From positions 96,084 to 160,083 of the forward strand of contig CALBKM010000045.1 of the NCBI GenBank assembly GCA_937895705.1: a DNA stretch of 64,000 bases, written 5' to 3'. Positions 25,463-34,224 of the stretch are shown here, in pieces. A model generated the notes under the pieces. That model had not been told where the DNA came from. It did no database searches and saw nothing but the letters and a program-made list of their open reading frames with translations. Position numbers and translations under genes: made by a program. Position 1 is the stretch's first letter, and every line of letters starts with the position of its first letter. This stretch comes from an uncultured Clostridia bacterium (GTDB lineage: Bacteria > Bacillota > Clostridia > Lachnospirales > Lachnospiraceae).

Positions 25463-25772
25463 AGGGCCGTCGCATAATGTAGCAATGTTACACAGGCCCA
25501 ATTTTTACACCATTTGTACTTAACCAGTTGAGCCTGTCCTTTTAAATTCACTTTTTGCTTTTCCCGAAGGGTCGCGCCTTTAGCGCAGTCGAAATCGCCT
25601 CCTAGCGGTTCTAAGTCTCGAGGTTGCTCCCGAGAGACGTTTAGAACCGATTGGAGGAAGTTTGACGGAGCGTTGCGACTTGCAAAAAGGAATGCAAAAG
25701 AACAGACTCAACGGTAAAATCACACCAAAACAAAAAATTGGGCCGTCCCATGCTCCCACATGCGACGGCCCT
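25463..25772. repeat. 310-bp imperfect palindrome at the tyrS 3' end
   Basis: Matching blocks: 25463-25475 with 25760-25772 (13 bp), 25495-25506 with 25733-25744 (12 bp), 25527-25543 with 25696-25712 (15 of 17), 25551-25558 with 25682-25689, 25598-25602 with 25653-25657, 25607-25614 with 25641-25648. Non-matching blocks between are of similar length (19/15, 20/20, 7/7). The right end contains the tyrS terminator; the left end holds a similar terminator-like sequence pointing inward. Both ends are AGGGCC/GGCCCT. No gene is seen here, so this explains most of the ~400-bp gap. Confidence 0.85.
25733..25771 (-). terminator. intrinsic terminator of tyrS
   Basis: Minus strand: GGGCCGTC ... GACGGCCC followed by AATTTTTTG. 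It lies in the right arm of the 310-bp palindrome. Confidence 0.9.
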
Positions 25773-25787
25773 GCCTCTTACTTTTAT

Positions 25788-27011
25788 TTACTTTACAACA
25801 ACCTTCTTGTAGTTCTTCTTACCGCGGCGTACAATCATGCCCTCGCCGAAGTCTTCTGCAGTGAACTCCTTCTTGATGTCCGTAATCTTTTCATCGTTTA
25901 CGGTGACACCGCCCTGCTCAATGGCACGTCTTGCCTCGGAGCGGCTCGGATTGAGACCTGCCTTTACAAGCACACCGATCAAGTCAATCTTGCCGTCAGT
26001 GAAATCCTCAGAGGTCAACTCTGCCGTCGGCATATTTTCTAAGCTGCCGCCGCCTGCAAACAACGCCTTTGCACTCTCCTGTGCCTTAGTAGCCTCTTCT
26101 TCGCCGTGAACCAGCTTTGTAAGCTCGAATGCAAGGATTTCCTTTGCGGTATTTAACTGGCTGCCTTCCCAACCTTCCATCTTCTCAATTTCTTCAAGCG
26201 GAAGGAATGTCAGCATCTTAATGCACTTTAATACGTCCGCATCCGCAACGTTTCTCCAGTACTGGTAGAACTCGAACGGAGAGGTCTTCTCAGCGTCAAG
26301 CCATACCGCACCCTTCTGGGTCTTACCCATCTTCTTGCCCTCGGAGTTCAGAAGCAGGGTAATGGTCATTGCATATGCATCCTTACCTAACTTTCTGCGA
26401 ATAAGCTCCGTACCGCCCAGCATGTTGGACCACTGGTCGTCGCCGCCGAACTGCATGTTACAGCCGTACTTCTGGTATAATGCTAAGAAGTCGTAACTCT
26501 GCATAATCATATAATTAAACTCAAGGAAGCTCAGGCCCTTTTCCATACGCTGCTTGTAACACTCTGCGGTCAACATACGGTTAACGGAAAAGTGCGGTCC
26601 GATGTCACGAAGCACTTCCACGTAGTTTAAATCAAGAAGCCAGTCCGCGTTGTTTACAAGGAGCGCCTTGCCTTCGGAGAAATCTACGAAACGGCTCATC
26701 TGCTTCTTAAAGCACTCTACGTTGTGATTAATGGTCTCCTTCGTCATCATCTGGCGCATATCGGTACGACCGGACGGGTCACCGATCATGGCGGTACCTC
26801 CGCCGATTAAAGCAATCGGCTTATTGCCTGCCATCTGCAAACGCTTCATGAGACAAAGCGCCATAAAGTGACCCACATGAAGACTGTCCGCGGTCGGATC
26901 AAAACCGATATAAAAGGTTGCCTTACCGTTGTTAATCAGTTCTTTAATCTCTTCTTCATCGGTCAACTGTGCCAGTAAACCTCTGGCTTTCAGTTCGTCA
27001 AAAATTGTCAT
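25788..27011 (-). CDS. tyrS: tyrosyl-tRNA synthetase
   Basis: A 407-residue class I synthetase charging tRNA-Tyr. DSLHVGHFMALCLMKR carries the HIGH motif, FNYMIMQSYDF and GGDDQWSNM the Tyr pocket, KMGKTQKGAVW the KMSKS loop; the C-terminal S4 RNA-binding domain has GLNPSRSEARRAIEQGGV. The start is ATG 27011, preceded by GGAGG; the frame runs open further upstream into the leader but without a ribosome site. Controlled by a T-box. Confidence 0.97.
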   Translation of the reverse strand: MTIFDELKARGLLAQLTDEEEIKELINNGKATFYIGFDPTADSLHVGHFMALCLMKRLQMAGNKPIALIGGGTAMIGDPSGRTDMRQMMTKETINHNVECFKKQMSRFVDFSEGKALLVNNADWLLDLNYVEVLRDIGPHFSVNRMLTAECYKQRMEKGLSFLEFNYMIMQSYDFLALYQKYGCNMQFGGDDQWSNMLGGTELIRRKLGKDAYAMTITLLLNSEGKKMGKTQKGAVWLDAEKTSPFEFYQYWRNVADADVLKCIKMLTFLPLEEIEKMEGWEGSQLNTAKEILAFELTKLVHGEEEATKAQESAKALFAGGGSLENMPTAELTSEDFTDGKIDLIGVLVKAGLNPSRSEARRAIEQGGVTVNDEKITDIKKEFTAEDFGEGMIVRRGKKNYKKVVVK

Positions 27012-27044
27012 TGTTGCATCCTCCTGTCTGTTGTTTATTTTTTT

Positions 27045-27176
27045 CGTGCATCCGGTGCTTCGCACCTTTCCACACCTCGCGACACAGTCGCTCGGTCGTG
27101 GGCGCGCTCGCATGACTGTGCAACTGCCTGTGAGCAAGCTCACGCAGTTTGCTCGTATGCTCACTTTGTCTGCACG
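27045..27176. repeat. hairpin cluster between the tyrS T-box and its start
   Basis: Outer arms CGTGCA (27045-27050) and TGCACG (27171-27176) enclose three local hairpins: GGTGC/GCACC (27054-27066), CACAGTC/GACTGTG (27083-27089 with 27114-27120) and AACTGC/GCAGTT with inner TGAGC/GCTCA (27122-27149). It sits after the T-box terminator, in the position held by the 301-bp palindrome in the thrS leader. Confidence 0.65.
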
Positions 27177-27183
27177 CAAATAT

Positions 27184-27480
27184 AAAAACCCCCGCCCTTT
27201 ATGCAAAGGACGAGGGTATAATCTCTCGTGTTACCACCTTTTTTCACACCCGGCTCACGCCGACTGCCTCACCAAGTACAAAGAACCGTTCTCGTTCTAC
27301 TATACTCCCGCACGATAACGTGTGCCGAGATCTAAATCTCACCTCCGTCGCAGCCTACTTGCAAAAGCTTTTGGTGCGAAGCTCCAAGACGTATTCGTTA
27401 CAAGCTTCCCCTGCGCCTCTCATCAACCGGCAACTTTCTGTAGGTTTCCCTTCCAACTACTTGTTCTTTTCATAGCTTAT
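27184..27480 (-). promoter_or_regulatory. T-box leader of tyrS (antitermination by uncharged tRNA-Tyr)
   Basis: Minus strand: stem I region with GTTGATGAGAGGC, specifier candidate TAC at 27391-27393 (in GAATACGTCTTGGAGC), T-box variant AGGTGGTAACACGAG (complement of 27225-27239), and terminator ACCCTCGTCCTTT...AAAGGGCGGGGGT followed by TTTTTAT (27184-27217). TAC is a tyrosine codon, in agreement with the gene downstream. Confidence 0.9.
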
Positions 27481-27486
27481 GACCCG

Positions 27487-27515
27487 ATTATAACGAGTTC
27501 GAAAAAATTTGTCAA
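27487..27515 (-). promoter_or_regulatory. sigma-A promoter of tyrS
   Basis: TTGACA (27510-27515), 17-bp spacer, TATAAT (27487-27492), minus strand; perfect consensus. Confidence 0.93.
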
Positions 27516-27558
27516 GTAGAAATTTTCCTTACTTCGGACAAGTCCGCAAAGCAGCTGC

Positions 27559-28938
27559 TTAATACTCCGAAATATGCTCCTTCGTCATCGTTACCTTTAC
27601 AAGAACCTCTTTACCGTCCCGGAGTACTCCGACGGTAATCTCGTCTCCTACTCTCGCCTGTAACATTGCATCCACAATATGATACTGACGGGTAATTTCC
27701 AAGCTCTCTCCTCCGAAAGAAATCGACTTTAAAATATCCCCCGCCTGAATCTTGCCTTTTACCAGACTGGTATTCGATACTTCGACCACTTTTATAGTTT
27801 CGCACAAATACACATGCCCGGTATCCGGTTCTGTTTTCATATAAGACTCTACGGTCTGTACCGTTACTCCCAACATGCCACGCTGTACACTTTCACAGGA
27901 GGTTCCGAAACAATGGTCTATCAAATTATCCGTCACATAGGTTGCCACCTTCGCAGGAATCGCATATCCTATATTTTCCACCGTATTATCAATAATTTTC
28001 GCATTCACGATTCCCATCAATTCTCCGGACTCGTTATAAAGTCCTCCGCCGGAATTTCCCGGATTTACCGGCGTGTCCACACGGATGACACGGAATGACT
28101 GGGCCTGACCGGTGGCAGAATCGGTCAAAGAGATATGTTCCGAGTCCACACTTACCACACCGTAGGATGCGGAAGTTCCACCGCCCTTTGCATTTCCGAT
28201 GGCAATGGCCGCTTCTCCTACCACCACCTTATCCGAATCGGCCACCGTCACTGCCACTGCCGCCGATTTACGCAACAATTCGCTGTTCTTGATATGTAAT
28301 ACTGCAATATCATAATAGGCAGACCCGCCTACATACTCCGCCGTCATCTTCTGGTCGGCAATTTCGCTGCCGTACAGATACACGGAAATATCACGGCTGA
28401 TTCCGTTATAAGAATCACAGTCTTTGTCATACACCACGTGATGATTCGTAATAATAAAGGCATCGCCTTTCGTCTTGTCGAGCCGGTAAATCACGCCGGA
28501 CCCGGAAGAGGCATAATCTTCTTTCACTTTCCCGGTATACCAATCCGTCTGCTTCGGCGTGAAATTACATACGATACTCACCGCACTCTGCAAGCCTCTG
28601 GAAGTGGCATATGCGATATTACTTCCCTTATTCACTATCGTAATGCTACCGTCCTGTCCGTCTGCTCCATCGGCACCGTCCATGCCGTCTTTTCCATCGG
28701 CGCCGTTCTCACCGTCTTTACCGTCCTCACCGTCCTTGCCGTCTTCCCCTACGACCACGCCGAGGTTCTGATTCGTGCCGTCGGTATAAGAAAGTACCAG
28801 CTCTCCGGCATCATTAATGTAGGCCTTTTCTATTCCGACCGGCTCTGTCTTTCCGCAGGCTCCCGTCACAGAAACAACTAATGTTAAAATCGCAAGCAAA
28901 CAAATCCGTTTCATGTTTCCCCTGATTCTCTTTCGCAT
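27559..28938 (-). CDS. HtrA/DegP-like serine protease lipoprotein with collagen-like tract
   Basis: A 459-residue protein. A signal peptide ends in lipobox VTGAC (lipid Cys28); residues ~30-60 form a short beta segment; residues 64-97 are eleven Gly-x-Asp/Asn triplets (GEDGKDGEDGKDGENG and so on), a collagen-like rod. The trypsin-like domain follows with His167 in TNHHVV, Asp210 in YYDIAVL and Ser296 in NPGNSGGGL, then a PDZ domain (~365-450). It should be a membrane-anchored surface protease held off the cell by the collagen-like stalk. AAGGAG eight bases upstream supports the start. Downstream is tyrS with its own promoter. Confidence 0.9.
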   Translation of the reverse strand: MRKRIRGNMKRICLLAILTLVVSVTGACGKTEPVGIEKAYINDAGELVLSYTDGTNQNLGVVVGEDGKDGEDGKDGENGADGKDGMDGADGADGQDGSITIVNKGSNIAYATSRGLQSAVSIVCNFTPKQTDWYTGKVKEDYASSGSGVIYRLDKTKGDAFIITNHHVVYDKDCDSYNGISRDISVYLYGSEIADQKMTAEYVGGSAYYDIAVLHIKNSELLRKSAAVAVTVADSDKVVVGEAAIAIGNAKGGGTSASYGVVSVDSEHISLTDSATGQAQSFRVIRVDTPVNPGNSGGGLYNESGELMGIVNAKIIDNTVENIGYAIPAKVATYVTDNLIDHCFGTSCESVQRGMLGVTVQTVESYMKTEPDTGHVYLCETIKVVEVSNTSLVKGKIQAGDILKSISFGGESLEITRQYHIVDAMLQARVGDEITVGVLRDGKEVLVKVTMTKEHISEY

Positions 28939-29033
28939 TTACACCGCTCCTTCCCTTACTGTTTCTATCAGCATACCACAGTTTTATGTCTATTTTATGA
29001 ATTAACCGGTACATCTTTCTTCCGGAAATCTTC

Positions 29034-30272
29034 TTATGCCTCCGGGAAAACCACAGTCACACACATTTCGTCTCCGTGCATTTCCGCAAAAATTTCGCCG
29101 CCCATCCTTCGCATGAGCTGGCGACAGATATATAGTCCCAAACCGCTTCCTTTCTTGTTCTCCGCGTTGGAACCGCGCCAAAAACTTTCAAAAATGTGAG
29201 ACAATTCGTTTTCCGCCAAAGTACATCCGCCGTTTCGTACGGAAACCAGTGTACAGTTATCCTCTTCTGTCACCGCAATACTTATCTCTTCTCCGTTTCC
29301 GTACTTTATGGCATTTTCCATCAAATTCTGGAGTACCTCCACTGCCCGATCCTTATCCCCCATCAGCAGGCAATCCGAATACGTCCCCATTGAGAACTCT
29401 GTCTTAATCAACGACAGTTTGTCCCCGTAGTACATGCCGATTTCACTCAAAAGTTCCGACAAATAAAACTCTCCCATATGTAACTCAAAACTTAAGAAAT
29501 CCTCACTGGAGGCCCGTATAATCTCCGACACAAAGCCCTCAATCTCATCCGCTTTTGCATTAATACTTTCTGCAATCTCCTCCTGCTTTGCCCTCTCTGC
29601 GTAAAGCCCCTTTTCCAATGCCTTTGCATATAGCTTTATTGCAGAAAGCGGCGTTTTGATATCATGGGAAAGGGATAACAACAGCGTCTTTTTCTCCTTT
29701 TGCAGGGAAAGCTCCCGCTCCTTTTGCTGTTCCATATTTTCCCGGAGCAGATTTACTCCCCATACAAACCGCCCGAAAAACCTGGCTTTATTTTCCGTTA
29801 GAGGCATCGTCAAATTCCCTCTGGAAAGTTCATAAGGCACATTCTCCATCTTCGTAAAAGGCCGTAATACCTTTTGTCTCACATATAAAAGCACAAAAAG
29901 CATCAGCAGACTCATAAGCGCCAGTGCTCCGTTTACCGCCCAAAACAGCCCGGACGTAATACTCTTTGCCTTTGCGGAATATTCAAACCGGTACCGCACT
30001 CCGTCGATTTCCCGGATTACATAGTCGCTGTTTCCCTCAAAAAAAGACGTACCTTCCCCGGTATCCGGCACAATGGCGGTCACATAAGCACAATCCGACA
30101 AATCAGGAATCTCGGAGTACTCCTCCATTTGCCTCACCAAACGGCTGATTTCTACCCGGTAAGGCCGTCCGCCCCCTTCCTTCTGTCCGAACAATATAAA
30201 ACAGTTTGCAACCGCAATCACTGCTACCATACAAAGAACTACAACAATACACAATCGGTTTAACTTCTTCAT
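29034..30272 (-). CDS. sensor histidine kinase of ABC locus 2
   Basis: A 412-residue kinase with two transmembrane helices (~8-28 and ~112-135), an external domain between them, HAMP, H-box LSLSHDIKTPLSAIK, N-box NLMENAIKYGNG and GSGLGLYICRQLM. All catalytic elements are intact. Its ATG overlaps the stop of the regulator gene by 4 bases. Last gene of the permease-ATPase-regulator-kinase operon. Confidence 0.92.
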   Translation of the reverse strand: MKKLNRLCIVVVLCMVAVIAVANCFILFGQKEGGGRPYRVEISRLVRQMEEYSEIPDLSDCAYVTAIVPDTGEGTSFFEGNSDYVIREIDGVRYRFEYSAKAKSITSGLFWAVNGALALMSLLMLFVLLYVRQKVLRPFTKMENVPYELSRGNLTMPLTENKARFFGRFVWGVNLLRENMEQQKERELSLQKEKKTLLLSLSHDIKTPLSAIKLYAKALEKGLYAERAKQEEIAESINAKADEIEGFVSEIIRASSEDFLSFELHMGEFYLSELLSEIGMYYGDKLSLIKTEFSMGTYSDCLLMGDKDRAVEVLQNLMENAIKYGNGEEISIAVTEEDNCTLVSVRNGGCTLAENELSHIFESFWRGSNAENKKGSGLGLYICRQLMRRMGGEIFAEMHGDEMCVTVVFPEA

Positions 30273-30931
30273 ACGAACTTATACCCCACTCCCCAAGCCG
30301 TCTGTATCCGGGTCGGATGCTTCGGGTCTTCTTCGATTTTCTCACGTAGCCACTTGATATGTACCGTCAGTGTCTGCTGTTCCGAAAAACTGTCACTGCC
30401 CCAGATTTCCCGGAACAACCAGTCTTTATTCAGTACCTTTCCCTGGTTCTCCACCAGGCACAACAGCAGTTCAAACTCCTTCGCCGTCACAGAAATTTCC
30501 TGTTCCCCTTTATGCACCGTCCGACTGGCCTTATTCAGACGCAGGTCACCGTTTACCACCTCATCCAGAGCGTAACGACGTTTAAAAATCCCGGCGATTT
30601 TTGCCAACATAATGTCAATATCATACGGCTTTTCGATATAATCATCCGCGCCTGCCATAAGTCCGGTGAGCTTATCATCCTTCTCCGTTTTTGCGCTGAC
30701 AATCATAATCGGCGTATTGCTCTCTTCTCTGACTTTTGCGCAGACCGCAAAGCCATCCATCCCCGGCAACATAATATCCAGCACAAGAAGCCTTGCGCCG
30801 TACCGTTGGTACAGCAACAAGGCCTTCTCTCCGCTTTCCGCTACAGATACCGTATAGTTCTCCGCTCTCAGAAAATCACACAGCAAATCCGCCAGCTCTT
30901 TATTGTCTTCCACAATTAAAATATCAATCAT
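30269..30931 (-). CDS. OmpR-family response regulator of ABC locus 2
   Basis: A 220-residue regulator: receiver with phospho-Asp in LLVLDIMLPGMDG and Lys in YIEKPYD, winged helix ending in TVHIKWLREKIEEDP. It begins 10 bases after the ATPase gene and overlaps the kinase gene. It probably binds the TTAA repeats before the permease gene and so autoregulates the whole operon. Confidence 0.93.
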   Translation of the reverse strand: MIDILIVEDNKELADLLCDFLRAENYTVSVAESGEKALLLYQRYGARLLVLDIMLPGMDGFAVCAKVREESNTPIMIVSAKTEKDDKLTGLMAGADDYIEKPYDIDIMLAKIAGIFKRRYALDEVVNGDLRLNKASRTVHKGEQEISVTAKEFELLLCLVENQGKVLNKDWLFREIWGSDSFSEQQTLTVHIKWLREKIEEDPKHPTRIQTAWGVGYKFV

Positions 30932-30941
30932 GTAACCTCCG

Positions 30942-31712
30942 TTACCAGCCCATCTCCATAAGCCAGTTGTTTAAGCTACGCTCCCTCTCTCTTAATTCGG
31001 AAGCCTGCTTCATTCTGTTTAAATTATACTCTCCCTTGATGGTTCCGTCAACGATATAAAGAACTCTCGTACACCGTGCTGCCACCTTTACGTCATGGGT
31101 TACCAGCATCACGGTGGTCCCTTCGCCGTTTAACTTTATCAATTCCTCCATCACTTCATCGGAAGAGGTACGGTTTAAGGCTCCGGTCGGCTCGTCCGCA
31201 AAAATCATCCTTGGCTTATTGATCATACTTCTGCAAATACAGGCTCTCTGCAACTGCCCGCCGGACACCTCATTAATATCATTGTCCGCCACCTCAATAA
31301 TCCCAAGCTTCCGCATCAGTTCCTGCCCTCTTGCTACGGTTTCCTTGCGGCTTTCTTCCAGCTTCTTTGACTGGCAGGCCGGAAGAATAATGTTGTCTAA
31401 CACCGTCAAATTCTTAAGCATATACATCTGCTGGAAAATAAAGCCCATTTCATCCAGACGAAGCTCTGCCAATTCCTTATCGTTTAACGCTCCGATACTT
31501 TTACCGTCAAACAGCACCTCCCCCGCCGTCATGCGGTCCATCCCGGATACGGTGTACAAAAGTGTGGACTTACCGGAGCCGGACGGTCCCATCACCGCCA
31601 CCATTTCTCCTTCTTCCACAGTCAGATTCACATTTTTTAAAACATTATTCTGTCGCTTATTTACAATATAGGTCTTACAAAGATTCTTTGCTTCCAACAC
31701 AGTTCTCATATC
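30942..31712 (-). CDS. ABC transporter ATPase of locus 2
   Basis: A 256-residue MacB/LolD-like ATPase. Walker A GPSGSGKST, signature VSGGQLQRACICR, Walker B RMIFADEPTGAL. The start at MRTVLEAKNL is preceded by AAAGGGG and lies 13 bases after the permease stop; an in-frame upstream Met lies within the permease gene. Paralogous to the ATPase of locus 1. Confidence 0.9.
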   Translation of the reverse strand, partial: DMRTVLEAKNLCKTYIVNKRQNNVLKNVNLTVEEGEMVAVMGPSGSGKSTLLYTVSGMDRMTAGEVLFDGKSIGALNDKELAELRLDEMGFIFQQMYMLKNLTVLDNIILPACQSKKLEESRKETVARGQELMRKLGIIEVADNDINEVSGGQLQRACICRSMINKPRMIFADEPTGALNRTSSDEVMEELIKLNGEGTTVMLVTHDVKVAARCTRVLYIVDGTIKGEYNLNRMKQASELRERERSLNNWLMEMGW

Positions 31713-31725
31713 AAATCCCCTTTCT

Positions 31726-34107
31726 CTATTCCAATCCGGCCACATCGGCAGCCTTAATCTTTTTGGTATACAGCACAGTCAAAAATGCCGTTACCATCGT
31801 AGTTCCCAGAACAACAAGCGGTAACACGACATAAACCTCTATCGGATTTATGGCATAATCCACTGCCACTTCCATTCCCATCATCTTAAAAATCGGGTCA
31901 ATGCAAAGCCGTAAAAACGGTCGTAACAGAAGTTCGGCAAAAAGCACTGCCACCACTCCCACAAGAGCAAAACGGGTTACATGATAACCGTAAATCTTTC
32001 CGTTTTTTAATCCCATCGCTTTCATGAGTGCGATTTCTCTCGTCTCCTTTGCAATAAAGGAACGTTCCAGCAGTACAGTCACCAATGCTACCAATACGAT
32101 GGTTAAGCCCGTCATCAGTCCCTTTATGGCATTCATCGCATCTGCTACGCCTACCGTTTCCTTCACCCATTGACCGGTACTGATTACTTCACCGTACTCA
32201 TCAAAAAACGTGTTGATTTCCTCTACCCTCTCCTTAACCTCTTTCTTATCCAGATTATCGGTGAAAATAATCTGCCCGGACATTCCACCCGACACCTGAA
32301 TATAATTTATCTCTTCATCCTCATGGAAACGCACTCCATGCCCGCGATTATTCATGGTTTGATACAGTGCGGTAATAAGATACTCCCGTTCCCCTTCCAT
32401 GCTGACAATCACTATCGTGTCCCCGATATCCGCGCCTATGGACTCCGCCGCCAGTCTTGTCATGGCAATCTCTCCCGGTGCCTCCGGTGCGGTTCCTTCA
32501 ATCCGGGAAAATTGATCTATCTTTGCTCCCGTTGCCTGAAAACATTGCATCTGACTCTCTTTCTCTCCGTTCCTTACTGTAAGCGGTATCATCAAATCCT
32601 GCACACAGGCAGCCGGCATTCCGTGTTCAGAAAGTGTTTCTTCCATCTCCGCCAGATAGTCTTTTAGTACTGTACGCCCGTCCTCCGTCATAAAGGTCAT
32701 TACATCTCCACCGTTGATACCAACCATGGCGTGACATTCCACCATATCAAAGGCAGGCAACAGCTTGTCGCTTTTTAACGTACTTGCCGTTGCGGACAGC
32801 ATTAACGTAATACATAAACACAGCGTAAAGGTCAAGGTCACAATGCTGTAGCGCTTCGGACTGCTGACAATATCATTCATTGCTAAAAAGCCGGTCGTTC
32901 CCAGTTTCGATTTTGCCAAACTCATCAAACTCTTTTTCCGGAACCGTTCTCCCGTCTGCCCGTTCCGGATGGCATCCACCGGTGTATATCCTGTTACTTT
33001 TCTCGTACAACTGTAAGAGAAAAGCAAAATTACTGCTACCACCGCCATACTACAAAGTATGTTCACTCCATAAGCATTTTCTCCCGTTAGTATCACCGAC
33101 TTTGAAGATACCTTCATAAGCATCGTACTAAACGGGTAACTAAACACCAACCCGATAACAGCGCCTATCACTGCCAAAATTGCATACTTTACAAGATACA
33201 ATCCCCGAATCTTTCGATTTTTGATTCCTATGGCTTTCATTACGCCGATTTCTCTGAACTCCTCTGCCAGAGTAAAGGTAATGGTAAACCGAAGTACCAC
33301 AAAAGAAATCACAATAAGTATCACGCTGACCGCCAACAAAATACCGGTGACAATCATATCAAAGATATAGCAAAACCGCATATATGCCCGGTCCATGGAA
33401 AACATAAAGCTTCCCCCAGCCTCTCCCAGTTCCGTAAGCATGGCATCAATATCCACCGTTTCGATATAGCAGATTTTACCGCCGTACATAGAGGCAATTT
33501 CTTCTTCCTCAAAAAAGAATCCATAGTCTTCTTCATCCACAATATAACGGGTTATGGACAGCGCGTTCGATCCCATCACCGCATCATTGATACTGCCGGC
33601 AATCCAAAACTCCCTGCTCACGCCTTCTATCGTTATCGTCACCCGGTCACCCACGGACAACTTTTGTTTTTCCATCATATGACCGGTCATATACAGTTCA
33701 CCCGGTGCCACATCTTTCAAGATACTGTTATCCGAAAGAAAATAATTTAATGCCAAATCGGTATCTCCCTGCAGCAACATGGTACCCCTAAGAATCTCCG
33801 CCTCTTCATTATCACTGGACACCATCGTATTTGCCATAAAAATAACCTGTTCCGTCCGATAGCCATCTACCGAATCCGCACCGTCAAGTACCGTCTCTAT
33901 CTCTCCGTTCTCTGCCTTATTCATGGTAGCCCCCAAATAATCCGGTGCATTCGCCATCTCAAAGTAATCGTCCAGTGCCGTGGTCACACTGATAATGTTG
34001 TTCACACTACTGGCCACAAACATGGATGCCAATGTTATAAACAACAGTAGAATCACGTTCATGGTACGCTTTCGTTTTAAATCTCTTTTTAATATCCGTA
34101 AGTACAT
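31726..34107 (-). CDS. FtsX-type ABC permease of locus 2
   Basis: A 793-residue permease with an N-terminal helix (~15-38), large external domain, FtsX block (~260-390, with EFREIGVMKAIGIKNRKIRG), second external domain and a C-terminal FtsX block (with KETREIALMKAMGLKNGKI). It is the first gene of its operon, unlike locus 1 where the regulator comes first. The start is the Met after AAAGGGG; the predicted transcript start lies only ~25 bases upstream, which excludes the longer frame. Confidence 0.87.
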   Translation of the reverse strand: MYLRILKRDLKRKRTMNVILLLFITLASMFVASSVNNIISVTTALDDYFEMANAPDYLGATMNKAENGEIETVLDGADSVDGYRTEQVIFMANTMVSSDNEEAEILRGTMLLQGDTDLALNYFLSDNSILKDVAPGELYMTGHMMEKQKLSVGDRVTITIEGVSREFWIAGSINDAVMGSNALSITRYIVDEEDYGFFFEEEEIASMYGGKICYIETVDIDAMLTELGEAGGSFMFSMDRAYMRFCYIFDMIVTGILLAVSVILIVISFVVLRFTITFTLAEEFREIGVMKAIGIKNRKIRGLYLVKYAILAVIGAVIGLVFSYPFSTMLMKVSSKSVILTGENAYGVNILCSMAVVAVILLFSYSCTRKVTGYTPVDAIRNGQTGERFRKKSLMSLAKSKLGTTGFLAMNDIVSSPKRYSIVTLTFTLCLCITLMLSATASTLKSDKLLPAFDMVECHAMVGINGGDVMTFMTEDGRTVLKDYLAEMEETLSEHGMPAACVQDLMIPLTVRNGEKESQMQCFQATGAKIDQFSRIEGTAPEAPGEIAMTRLAAESIGADIGDTIVIVSMEGEREYLITALYQTMNNRGHGVRFHEDEEINYIQVSGGMSGQIIFTDNLDKKEVKERVEEINTFFDEYGEVISTGQWVKETVGVADAMNAIKGLMTGLTIVLVALVTVLLERSFIAKETREIALMKAMGLKNGKIYGYHVTRFALVGVVAVLFAELLLRPFLRLCIDPIFKMMGMEVAVDYAINPIEVYVVLPLVVLGTTMVTAFLTVLYTKKIKAADVAGLE

Positions 34108-34137
34108 CTTACTACCCCTTTCCTCGTTCTGCACCCA

Positions 34138-34170
34138 ATCATAACAGACAAATTATTAAAGAATCCTTAA
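34138..34170 (-). promoter_or_regulatory. putative response-regulator site and promoter of ABC locus 2
   Basis: Minus strand: TTAAGGA (from 34170), TTAATA 11 bp later (from 34159), then TATGAT as -10 box 16 bp further (34143-34138). All spacings equal those at 11249-11281. Confidence 0.65.
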
Positions 34171-34183
34171 ATCCTGAACAAAT

Positions 34184-34217
34184 TTAAAAAGGGGCGCGCA
34201 CATACGTGCAGCGCCCC
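34184..34217 (-). terminator. intrinsic terminator of the hybrid kinase gene
   Basis: Minus strand: GGGGCGCTGCACG ... CGTGCGCGCCCC-type stem (with small bulges) followed by TTTTT. Confidence 0.9.
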
Positions 34218-34224
34218 TTCTTTC

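Noticed and set aside
27012..27206. N-terminal extension of tyrosyl-tRNA synthetase
   Set aside because: It runs through the T-box terminator and leader hairpins; ATG 27011 with GGAGG gives the normal protein.
28672..28745. Short periodic repeats that could suggest a CRISPR or tandem-repeat array
   Set aside because: They encode the Gly-x-Asp triplets of the collagen-like stalk; period 9 or less, no spacers.
34191..34217. GC-rich hairpin before the ABC permease as a riboswitch or regulator site
   Set aside because: The stem with its T-run reads as the terminator of the hybrid kinase gene.
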